Shown in pieces: positions 8,370 to 16,508 of a DNA stretch of 64,000 nt. The DNA is taken from contig SUTV01000001.1 of NCBI GenBank assembly GCA_015152515.1, positions 186,001-250,000 of the forward strand, given 5' to 3'. A model generated the notes under the pieces. It saw only the letters and a program-made list of their open reading frames with translations, was not told the DNA's origin and searched no databases. Position 1 is the first letter of the stretch, and the number at the start of each line of letters is the position of its first letter. This DNA comes from Cyanobacteria bacterium SIG29 (lineage in GTDB: Bacteria > Cyanobacteriota > Vampirovibrionia > Gastranaerophilales > Gastranaerophilaceae). Both the position numbers and the translations under genes were made by a program.

Positions 8370-10397
8370 ATGAAGAAGATTTTTATTTTTGCTATGGCTA
8401 TTTCAGCCATTCTTAGCACTGCGCCAGTTATGGCTGTTGAAGAAATCACTCTTGATGAATCACCGTCATTAATGTTATTTGGTGATGTTGAGGAAAAAGA
8501 GCTCTATTCTTACAGCAACTATGCTGAATCTATTGAATCAGCAGGAGCAAGCGTTGATGTTATAACAAGAAAAGATATAGCAAAACAAGGAACACCACAA
8601 CTTTCTGATATTTTAAATCAATCAGGTAGTTTGTATGTTCAAAACTCAAATGGTTCAGATGGTTCAGTCTCCTCTATCAGAATGCGTGGTACAGACCGCG
8701 TAAGAATGACTATTGATGGAGTTAGAGCGGATAGAACATCAACAACAAGTCCAGGTGTTGAACCACAATTTATTTTGTCTGATGACATTGAAAGAGTTGA
8801 AATCATAAGAGGACCTCAAGGAAACGTAGCTGGAACAAACGCTTCTGGGGGTCTGATTGCATTACAAACAAGAAGAGGACGTGGTCCATTATCTATTGAA
8901 ATGGGCTCAGAAATGGGAAACTTAGGCACAGTCAAAGAACGTTTTGCGGTTATGGGTGGAAACCATTCATTAGACTACTATATGGGTGTAACTTGGTTTA
9001 AAACTGATGGCGGTATGAAAACAACAGACATTGGGAAAATAAAAAATGATGATTACAACAATTTAAGCGTTGTAGCAAACATTGGTAAAAGAGTACTAGA
9101 TGAGAAAGCTGAAGTTCGTAACATTTTTAGATTTGCACGTTCTAGAAAAGAAGTTGGCTATGGTTGGGGAGGTTATCAAGACCCTAATAACCATACAAAA
9201 AACTACGATATTATGAATGTAACAGCGTTTACACATAATCCAACAGATAAATATAACTATGATGCCAGATTTAGTGTATATCACAATGATTACAACTATT
9301 ACAATATAGAAGATTATGTTACTAGCGGAACAACAATGTCTAAATACAACTCAACAAGATTGAACGCTCAAACGCAACATAATTATAAATTGTTTGACTG
9401 GAACACTTTAAGTGTTGGTTACAATTTAGAAACTGAATTTATTGATGTTAATGAATATAGTTATTCTAGCTGGGGAAACAGCAAAGAAAGTTTTTCAGGA
9501 AACACAATCCAAAATGATATCTTTGTGAATGATTCTATCAACATTAAAGATAAATTATTTATCCGTGGTGGAGCTAGATTAACAAATCATTCTGATTTTG
9601 GAACATATGTAACACCAAATGCATCTGCAGCTTTAGTTTTACCAACCTTTAAACTAGAAGGTGCGAAATCTAAATTCAGAGCATCTTATGGTCAAAGCGT
9701 AAACAATCCAACTCTATACCAAAGATTTGCAACTGGAGCTTACATGAGACCAAATCCAAACCTAGATGCCGAAAGATTGGAAAGCTGGGATGTTGGTTTC
9801 ACTCAAAGCTTCTTTAACGATAAATTATCTTTCGATACAGGATATTTCAATAGTAATTATGAGGATTATATTGGATATATTTCAGATTCTAACTGGATTG
9901 GACAATATGTAAATATCTCAAAAGCGAAAGTTCAAGGTGTTGAAAGTAAAATCACTTGGGCTCCAAAGCCTTGGATTAAAGCAATTGCAAGCTATACATA
10001 TACAGATAGTGAAGATAAATCCACAGGACACGCACTTCAAGGCGTACCAAAGAACTCATTAAAAGGTACAGTTTATTGGACACCAAATGAAGTAGTAAAT
10101 CTATTTGCAGGTGTTGAAGCTAATGAAGGTAGATACATGTCTTCAGCACAAAATGCTGATAAAACAGGAAGCTATGTTGATGTAAAACTTGGCGGTAAAG
10201 TTCGCTTAATAAAAACCGAAAATACAGAAATCTCTTTGAAAGGTACAGTATATAATCTACTTGACCAAGATATTTCAATGTATAAGAGTGGAAACATTTC
10301 ATACTATGCACCTGGTATTCACTTCAGAGCAGGTTTAGCAATGAAATATACACTTCCTGAAAGAAATAAAAAGAAAAAAGAAATTGAAAATCTATGA
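8370..10397 (+). CDS. btuB: TonB-dependent cobalamin receptor (BtuB-like)
   Basis: Outer-membrane receptor for cobalamin. Residues 1-22 are a signal peptide ending in APVMA. The plug domain follows (VDVITRKDIAKQGTPQLSDI, then SSIRMRGTDRVRMTIDGVRA and IERVEIIRGPQGNVAGTNAS), then a beta barrel of about 500 residues with alternating aromatic strands. I start at ATG 8370 rather than GTG 8361, because the GTG is part of the GAGGTG ribosome binding site. The protein is 675 residues, somewhat longer than E. coli BtuB. The last barrel strand (HFRAGLAMKYTL) is followed by 13 residues with four lysines in a row, whereas barrels normally end on an aromatic residue. The substrate is inferred from the riboswitch and the downstream transporter. 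Confidence 0.9.
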   Translation: MKKIFIFAMAISAILSTAPVMAVEEITLDESPSLMLFGDVEEKELYSYSNYAESIESAGASVDVITRKDIAKQGTPQLSDILNQSGSLYVQNSNGSDGSVSSIRMRGTDRVRMTIDGVRADRTSTTSPGVEPQFILSDDIERVEIIRGPQGNVAGTNASGGLIALQTRRGRGPLSIEMGSEMGNLGTVKERFAVMGGNHSLDYYMGVTWFKTDGGMKTTDIGKIKNDDYNNLSVVANIGKRVLDEKAEVRNIFRFARSRKEVGYGWGGYQDPNNHTKNYDIMNVTAFTHNPTDKYNYDARFSVYHNDYNYYNIEDYVTSGTTMSKYNSTRLNAQTQHNYKLFDWNTLSVGYNLETEFIDVNEYSYSSWGNSKESFSGNTIQNDIFVNDSINIKDKLFIRGGARLTNHSDFGTYVTPNASAALVLPTFKLEGAKSKFRASYGQSVNNPTLYQRFATGAYMRPNPNLDAERLESWDVGFTQSFFNDKLSFDTGYFNSNYEDYIGYISDSNWIGQYVNISKAKVQGVESKITWAPKPWIKAIASYTYTDSEDKSTGHALQGVPKNSLKGTVYWTPNEVVNLFAGVEANEGRYMSSAQNADKTGSYVDVKLGGKVRLIKTENTEISLKGTVYNLLDQDISMYKSGNISYYAPGIHFRAGLAMKYTLPERNKKKKEIENL

Positions 10398-10409
10398 TAT
10401 AGTTAAGTT

Positions 10410-11393
10410 ATGACTAAATCAAAAAAAATAACAATAATAATTATTTTAGCAATTATTTTACTAATTTCTTTGTACCTAGCTATGTATGCTGGGTACAAAG
10501 ATTTTGGCTGTAATATGCTTTATAAAGCATTTAACTTAAGCGAAGATACAGATAGTATGATTTTAACAGTTCTTCGCTACCCAAGAGCACTTAAAGCATT
10601 AATTGCTGGTTGTTGTTTAGCACTAGCAGGTATGTTTATGCAATCAGTATCTAAAAACCCATTAGCAGAACCATACATTACTGGTATTTCTGCTGGTGCT
10701 GGGCTTGGAATTGTTCTATCAATCCTCTTATTTAACAGTTCAAACTATTCTATTTTTGGCTTCATTGGTGCTTTAATTTCATCAGCGTTAGTTATTATAT
10801 TTTCCGGTTTAAGCAGGTTTTCAATTACTAAACTTATCTTAATTGGTTTATCAATGAATATTTTTGTAAGTTCATTAATTTCACTGATAATTTTAGTAAA
10901 CCCATTAAAATCTTATATGATGATGTTAATTTTATCAGGCGGGGTAACAAATAACGAAATCATTTCTAACAAAATGCTCGTTATTGTTTTTTGTTTATTA
11001 ATGTTAGCGAGTGCAATATTCATACCAAAACTAAACTATTTAAGATTAGACAGCGAATTACTTGAAACGAACAAAAACAGAAAATACTTATATACAGTAA
11101 TTGTAATAATAATTGCATCATTTTTAACATCCCTAAGCGTATTCGCTGCAGGCATTTTAGGTTTTGTCGGTATAATCGCGCCACAAATTTCAAGAATGCT
11201 TTTAGGGCAAGATTATAGATGGTTATTTATTGCAAACACTTTAATTGGTGGAAGCTTAATTCTTTTAGCAGACTTTGCAGCTAGAACTGTAATTTATCCA
11301 CTTCAAGTGCCATTAGGTTTAGTTGTTGCATTTATTGGCGCACCTATCTTTGTTTACTTCTTAACAAGGAAAGGAGATATGTTCCGTGATTAA
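10410..11393 (+). CDS. btuC: B12 ABC transporter permease (FecCD family)
   Basis: This 327-residue inner-membrane permease has nine to ten hydrophobic helices. Family marks are LRYPRALKALIAGCCLALAG, QSVSKNPLAEPYITGISAGAG (family: NPLAdPxxlGxsaGA), and near the end GFVGIIAPQISRMLLGQDYR, the region that contacts the ATPase. It would form a dimer with two copies of the ATPase encoded next and receive cobalamin from the binding protein. The start follows the receptor stop by 12 bases, and the last 8 bases overlap the ATPase gene, so the operon is compact and shares the riboswitch. Confidence 0.9.
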   Translation: MTKSKKITIIIILAIILLISLYLAMYAGYKDFGCNMLYKAFNLSEDTDSMILTVLRYPRALKALIAGCCLALAGMFMQSVSKNPLAEPYITGISAGAGLGIVLSILLFNSSNYSIFGFIGALISSALVIIFSGLSRFSITKLILIGLSMNIFVSSLISLIILVNPLKSYMMMLILSGGVTNNEIISNKMLVIVFCLLMLASAIFIPKLNYLRLDSELLETNKNRKYLYTVIVIIIASFLTSLSVFAAGILGFVGIIAPQISRMLLGQDYRWLFIANTLIGGSLILLADFAARTVIYPLQVPLGLVVAFIGAPIFVYFLTRKGDMFRD

Positions 11394-12108
11394 TATTAAG
11401 AATTTATCTCTAAAAGTTGATAAGCTTACAATTTTTGAAAATGCAGATATAAATATTCCAAAAGATAAAATAACAGTCCTTGTTGGACCAAATGGAGTGG
11501 GAAAAACAACTCTTTTAAAGATAATTTCAGGAATTATAAAACCGCAAACAGGTTCAATAGAAAAAAACTGCAGGGAGTTATTCTACCTTCCACAAAGAAT
11601 AAAATATCCTTCTGGAATAACACTTCAAGAATATATTGAATCATCATTTTACAAACAAAATTGGAAATGGTTTTTATCTAAAGAAGAAAAACAAAAAATT
11701 GATGAAACACTTGAGCTACTTGAGCTTACAGATAGAAAAAATACACTAATTGACAACCTAAGTTCTGGGGAACTCCAAAAAGCGAATATTGCACTAGGAC
11801 TAGTTTCTAATGCTGATGTATTTTTACTTGATGAACCAACATCAAACATGGATTTAATTAATCAAATAAAAGTTTTAGATATAATCAAAAAACTAACTAC
11901 AAAAGGAATTTCTTGTTTGATTGTATTGCACGACATCAACCTATCAGCTAGTTATGGCGACTACTTTATAGGTCTAACAAAACAAAACAGAATAATATGC
12001 GAAGAAAAAAATAAATTTTTCACACCAGAAGTTTTAAATGCTATTTTTGGAATTAATTTTAAGGTAATAAACAGCGATGAAGATTTCCATATACAAATAT
12101 TTAATTAG
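11386..12108 (+). CDS. btuD: B12 ABC transporter ATP-binding protein
   Basis: The 240-residue ATPase energises cobalamin import. Walker A is GPNGVGKTTLL (about residues 34-44), the Q-loop is near LPQRIKYPSG, the ABC signature is LSSGELQKANIA, Walker B is VFLLDEPTSNMD, and the switch histidine is in IVLHDINLSA. It belongs to the FecE/BtuD group. The signature has SSGE in place of the usual SGGE. The start overlaps btuC by 8 bases and the end overlaps btuF by 32 bases. Confidence 0.9.
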   Translation: MINIKNLSLKVDKLTIFENADINIPKDKITVLVGPNGVGKTTLLKIISGIIKPQTGSIEKNCRELFYLPQRIKYPSGITLQEYIESSFYKQNWKWFLSKEEKQKIDETLELLELTDRKNTLIDNLSSGELQKANIALGLVSNADVFLLDEPTSNMDLINQIKVLDIIKKLTTKGISCLIVLHDINLSASYGDYFIGLTKQNRIICEEKNKFFTPEVLNAIFGINFKVINSDEDFHIQIFN

Positions 12109-12847
12109 CGCTGTTTGCCTAACTTTGGGGTTAGCTTCGTATGCCACAACATACGCAAGTTTATCACCTGTTCCAACAGAAATTATTTATGCACTTAATG
12201 CTGAAGAAAATCTAGTTGGAGTTTCTACAACTTGTAACTTTCCAGAAGAAACAAAAGAAAAACCAATTATTGGAGATACTTATTTTGTTAATATGGAAAT
12301 GATGGTAAAGCTAAAACCAGATTATCTTTTTTCAATGTCATCGGCAAAACCAATGCTTGGGCAATTATCACAAACAAAAACTAAGCCAATTTATTTTGAA
12401 TTCACAAAAATAGAAGAAATTTATGATGCAATAAACTATATTGCAAAGCTTACAAATACAGAAGAAAATGCACCAAAATTAATTGAAAGTATTAAAACAA
12501 AAGTTGAACAAAACAGAACAAAAAATCCAAAAAAAATTCTATACATTGTTCAAACAGAACCTTTAATTACAATCGGAGAAAAAAGCTTTATAACTGATAT
12601 TATAGAAAAATCTGGACACAAGTCAGTAACAGCAGATATTGACCATTATTACCCTAATATCACATTAGAATATGCAATGAAAATGAGCCCAGATATTGTT
12701 ATAGTATGCTTTCCAACAGAAATGAATAAAATAAAAAAACTACTTCCAAATTCAAAATTCATTTATTTAACAGAAAATGAAAGAGATATTATAAATCGCT
12801 CTGGTCCAAGAGTTTATGAAGCCGTAAAATTATTTGCTAATTTATAA
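12077..12847 (+). CDS. btuF: Periplasmic cobalamin-binding protein (BtuF-like)
   Basis: This 256-residue solute-binding protein of the FecB/BtuF class starts with a signal peptide (MKISIYKYLISAVCLTLGLA). The core is two Rossmann-like lobes joined by a long helix. VPTEIIYALNAEENLVGVS (about 32-50) is the typical first strand and loop of BtuF proteins, followed by EMMVKLKPDYLF and later MKMSPDIVIVCFP. It lacks a lipoprotein cysteine, so it is probably soluble. It overlaps btuD by 32 bases, which is long for an operon junction, but the signal peptide supports this start. The end overlaps the convergent HAD gene by 11 bases. Confidence 0.85.
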   Translation: MKISIYKYLISAVCLTLGLASYATTYASLSPVPTEIIYALNAEENLVGVSTTCNFPEETKEKPIIGDTYFVNMEMMVKLKPDYLFSMSSAKPMLGQLSQTKTKPIYFEFTKIEEIYDAINYIAKLTNTEENAPKLIESIKTKVEQNRTKNPKKILYIVQTEPLITIGEKSFITDIIEKSGHKSVTADIDHYYPNITLEYAMKMSPDIVIVCFPTEMNKIKKLLPNSKFIYLTENERDIINRSGPRVYEAVKLFANL

Positions 12848-13595
12848 TTTGAACCTCTTCTAAATTTTCAACGACATATTCACTTGTTTTTTTCAAATTC
12901 GAACTATCAATTTGCCCAGTTGCAACAAGTATTGTTTTTTCAATACCTGCATTTTTTGCACTTATATAATCCATTGGTGCATCACCAATCATAACAGTTG
13001 TATTTGGGTTTGCCGATAATAATTCTAATGCCATTTTTGTAGGGAAACCACTTTCTTTTGTTTGAGAACAAGACTCTCTACCAATTACAACATCAAAAAG
13101 ATTTTTCCAGCCAAAATGTTTTAAAGTTAAAAGTGTTGATTGAGTTGAATCAGATGTAACAATCCCAATTTTCATGCCAGTTTTTCTCAAATTTTTAATA
13201 AAAAGGATTGCACTTTCTATTGGTTTAGTATACTTTTGCATATCTTGATAAAAAATTTCACTTACTTCATCAAAAATTTGTTCTAACTCAATATCAGAAA
13301 TATACACATCAAAAGACTTTAAATCTTGTCTAAAAATATCAATAATTTTAGAGCGGGAATACATAGCTGTTATGCCATCAGAAAGCATTTTGCAATTATT
13401 TGGATTATAACCAAGACACAAACATAATTTTTCAAAATATTCTTGTTTTAAATGATATTTTTTTATGATTTCTTTAACACGAAGCTCTGTCATTTGCCCC
13501 CAAAAATAATGAAGGTCAATAAAGGTTCCATCTTTATCAAACAAAACAGTTTCTATATTATCAATTTTAAATGTTTTTGAAGAAAGACTAATCAT
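12837..13595 (-). CDS. HAD-superfamily phosphatase (phosphoglycolate phosphatase-like)
   Basis: The 252-residue protein has the four HAD motifs: VLFDKDGTFID (nucleophile Asp and acid Asp), IGIVTSDST (motif II), a lysine in GFPTKMALELL region (motif III) and VMIGDAPMDYISAKNAG (motif IV). The helical cap lies between motifs I and II, as in Gph/PGP-like enzymes. The substrate cannot be read from sequence. I use the ATG at 13595 instead of the TTG one codon upstream. The start overlaps the ldpA stop, so translation is probably coupled; the pair may be functionally linked. Confidence 0.85.
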   Translation of the reverse strand: MISLSSKTFKIDNIETVLFDKDGTFIDLHYFWGQMTELRVKEIIKKYHLKQEYFEKLCLCLGYNPNNCKMLSDGITAMYSRSKIIDIFRQDLKSFDVYISDIELEQIFDEVSEIFYQDMQKYTKPIESAILFIKNLRKTGMKIGIVTSDSTQSTLLTLKHFGWKNLFDVVIGRESCSQTKESGFPTKMALELLSANPNTTVMIGDAPMDYISAKNAGIEKTILVATGQIDSSNLKKTSEYVVENLEEVQIIN

Positions 13596-14553
13596 CAATC
13601 ATATTACCTAAAGATACATCTATCAAAGATTTTGCTATTTGAACAGCTTCATTTAAAGCTTTTTTATCATCTAATAAATTTTCCATTTTCAAATAATCTT
13701 TAACAATTTTTCTAGCAAAAGAACCAACTGCTAAACAATGAGGTTTAACTCCACATAATTTTGTTAATTCAGTAGATTTTGTATTTGTTCCGCCAGACAT
13801 CATAATATATGCATTCATTTTTGCATTTTGAAATAATTGAGCTGTGGCAACAGCTTGTAAAGTTGTGCCATATTCATCATCATTTCCACTCATAGCAACG
13901 CCATCTGCCTGAATAATAGTTGTAAAAGGTTCTCTTTTTAACAAAAGTCTTTTTACGCGTTCTTTTAATTTTTTATCGCCTAACTCTGACCTATCTAAAG
14001 AGATACAAAGCATTCCATCAAACATTGAATTTAATTGAGCCCATTTTTCATCAACATCATTTTCATCTGTTGAAATAGCGTGAAACTCAATGCAATCAAT
14101 TCCCTTTTCTATAATAGGTGGCAACACTTCAGAATAATCTTTAATTTCTGAATTCATTGTAATTGCATTTACAGGACATTGTAAAACACACTGATTACAT
14201 CCCAAACATCTCGTTTTTACAACATCTAAAGTTTTTGTTATTGCCTCATGAGGACAAACAGCACGACAATTACCACATTGTAAGCATTTATCCTTATCAA
14301 TATGTGCCTTCATAACATGTGGATCGCCAGCAATACCAACACTAACGCATAAATATCTATCATTTTTTATTCCAGAGCGTGCAAGACCTCTTTTCGCAGC
14401 GTCAACAATTTCTGGCTTTGCACACACATCAAAAAATTGGCATCCTGCTAAAGAATATATAGCAACAAGTTTTTCGACTTCAAGTTCATCTTCATTACCT
14501 GCTCCACATACAAGTTTAAAGCCTTTTTTTGCTTCTAACAAATCTTTTAACAT
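13588..14553 (-). CDS. ldpA: LdpA-like iron-sulfur protein
   Basis: The 321-residue protein carries two [4Fe-4S] ferredoxin motifs, CLQCGNCRAVCP and CLGCNQCVLQCP (about residues 92-127). N-terminal KLVCGAGNEDELEVEKLVAIYSLAG and C-terminal QADGVAMSGNDDEYGTTLQA, MSGGTNTKSTELTKLCG and AVGSFARKIV match my memory of cyanobacterial LdpA (DGRPMSGD, AGGTN, YGSYARK). LdpA senses redox state and modulates clock period in Synechococcus. No kai genes are visible here, so a general redox role is more likely. The start is ATG 14553, with GAAGGTG 6 bases upstream; the GTG at 14562 is part of that site. The gene is coupled to the HAD phosphatase. Confidence 0.72.
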   Translation of the reverse strand: MLKDLLEAKKGFKLVCGAGNEDELEVEKLVAIYSLAGCQFFDVCAKPEIVDAAKRGLARSGIKNDRYLCVSVGIAGDPHVMKAHIDKDKCLQCGNCRAVCPHEAITKTLDVVKTRCLGCNQCVLQCPVNAITMNSEIKDYSEVLPPIIEKGIDCIEFHAISTDENDVDEKWAQLNSMFDGMLCISLDRSELGDKKLKERVKRLLLKREPFTTIIQADGVAMSGNDDEYGTTLQAVATAQLFQNAKMNAYIMMSGGTNTKSTELTKLCGVKPHCLAVGSFARKIVKDYLKMENLLDDKKALNEAVQIAKSLIDVSLGNMIDD

Positions 14554-14627
14554 ACAAAACACCTTCTTTTAAAAGAATTTTATTACAAAAAAATCGCTTC
14601 AACAAACTAATTTTTAAACTTATTTCT

Positions 14628-16496
14628 TTACCAATCAGACAAACTTCCTTGTGAAAAATCAAGTTCATCAACAATACTAATTGCATAATCAATCAAATCA
14701 GATTGTTGGATATTTGAGTTTACTTTAGGCAAATAACTTGTTCCATTTATTCTATCAAACTCTTGCCAAAATGCTAATTGAGTTAATTCTTTCAATGGAT
14801 TATCAGATAAAACATTCTTTAAATAATTACCTTGAGTAGAAAGTAAAATATCTAATTTTAATCCTTGTTCAAATTCAGGATTATATTTTAATAACTCATT
14901 TCTCACATTTTTAGTAGTTTCTCCATCCATATGAGTTTTATATTCATCATATTTTTTAAAAGTTGCTTCTGTTTGAACTTCATAACCTTTTGGTAACGAT
15001 TTCAAAAGATTTTTAATTGAAACATCAATTGAGTCATTAGATTTTAGTATTTTTTCAATATCATTAGCAGCAATAATTTTATCAGCAACTAACTTATTTA
15101 AGATTGAGAAATTTGCAGAATTTTCTAAATTTTTATATTCTGAACTTTCTAACAATTTTCTCATTTTCATTTTTATTCCATTCGGGAATAACTGTCTATA
15201 TTCTTTAGAATTTGGATCACCTTCTAAAACTTCAAATTCAGGAATAGAAGTACTAGATAAAAGCAACTTTGCAAAATCTTGTTTAGAAGATTCTGAATTA
15301 ATTGATAATGGATTAGCAAGACTTGCAATTTTATTTAAAAGTTGAAAAGCATTTGGATAACAAGCATTAATATCAAATTTTTTAAATTTAATATCAGCTC
15401 TTATTTTGTCACTTCTTTCTTGGACTTGTTTTTTATAATTTTCAAACTCTTCACCGCCAATATTTTTATAATTATCAAATCGTTCTAAAGCGACTTTAAT
15501 TTCTTTACCTAAAGATTCTTTGTGTTCAGGGAAATTATTCCAAAAATCTTTCATTAAAGCACTCATTTTTGAATAGAATTTTATATCATAAACATCTAAC
15601 TGTTGATTTTGAATATTATATTTTGGATTATTATAGTTTTCTATCATAAATCTAGATAAATCAAACCTAATCTTTTCACAATGGTTCCAAGCATCAATCA
15701 TAGAAAACTTAGATTTTTCTGTTTTTGATAATAAAAGTTGAATTCTTTCATTAACTTCTTCTGGTGACAAATCAACAAAATATCTATTACCAATTTTTAA
15801 AGATTCTGTATCGCTATTTCTTAATTCGCATCCATAAGTTTGCCCATTTGGGGCATTAATACCTAATGGAAGGAAGAAAGTTCTTCTTGCTTCTGTGTAT
15901 GCATTTAGCGTATCTTTTAATCCCATTTTTTCAGCTTCTGGTGTAATAACATCAGATAATGCTTGAATTACAGTTTTATAAGAGTCAGCTTTTCCATAAA
16001 TTTGTTTTACAAGAAAAGTAGTAACATCTTCCTCACAAGTTAATGTTTTAATACCACGAGCTTCTAACTCTTGCATATGAGAGAAAAACTCACTTTTTGT
16101 TTTTATTTGAGATAAAGATTTTAAAGATTTAAAATGTTCTTCATATGGAAATTTAGCTTGAATATCTTGAATAGTTTTACAATCTTCTAAATCAACAAAT
16201 GCAATTCGTTGAAGTTTTTTCAAACCTTGCTCTTTTAATTTTACAAATTCTTGCTCTGACAAAACATATTGTTGATTTTCTATAAAATTACGCATTGTTG
16301 TTGGCATTTCAGTATCTTTAAATTCACTAAAAGCAGCATCAACACCTTTTGCTCCAAATGACACATAATAATTAGATGGATAAGAAACAAACTTTGAAGT
16401 TTTTTCTACATTTACTATTTTTTTTTGCTCTGCATTTTTCGCATATGCTTGATTTATAAAATAATTATTTTTTATATTTATTGCAGAAATTTTCAT
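14628..16496 (-). CDS. Orphan protein with N-terminal SFG motif
   Basis: This 622-residue protein is not recognised. It is mostly helical, polar and without membrane segments. The N-terminus is MKISAINIKNN, and a V-S-F-G-A motif follows at about residues 46-50, the same leader pattern as in the neighbouring 746-residue protein. Near the C-terminus FWQEFDRINGTSYL resembles FWKKYDEKNGTDLV in that neighbour, which suggests a shared terminal module. I start at ATG 16496, with GAGGA 6 bases upstream; the ATG at 16502 touches that site. The gene lies 12 bases after the upstream gene, and the two are probably one transcript. Confidence 0.6.
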   Translation of the reverse strand: MKISAINIKNNYFINQAYAKNAEQKKIVNVEKTSKFVSYPSNYYVSFGAKGVDAAFSEFKDTEMPTTMRNFIENQQYVLSEQEFVKLKEQGLKKLQRIAFVDLEDCKTIQDIQAKFPYEEHFKSLKSLSQIKTKSEFFSHMQELEARGIKTLTCEEDVTTFLVKQIYGKADSYKTVIQALSDVITPEAEKMGLKDTLNAYTEARRTFFLPLGINAPNGQTYGCELRNSDTESLKIGNRYFVDLSPEEVNERIQLLLSKTEKSKFSMIDAWNHCEKIRFDLSRFMIENYNNPKYNIQNQQLDVYDIKFYSKMSALMKDFWNNFPEHKESLGKEIKVALERFDNYKNIGGEEFENYKKQVQERSDKIRADIKFKKFDINACYPNAFQLLNKIASLANPLSINSESSKQDFAKLLLSSTSIPEFEVLEGDPNSKEYRQLFPNGIKMKMRKLLESSEYKNLENSANFSILNKLVADKIIAANDIEKILKSNDSIDVSIKNLLKSLPKGYEVQTEATFKKYDEYKTHMDGETTKNVRNELLKYNPEFEQGLKLDILLSTQGNYLKNVLSDNPLKELTQLAFWQEFDRINGTSYLPKVNSNIQQSDLIDYAISIVDELDFSQGSLSDW

Positions 16497-16508
16497 ACAC
16501 ATTCCTCA

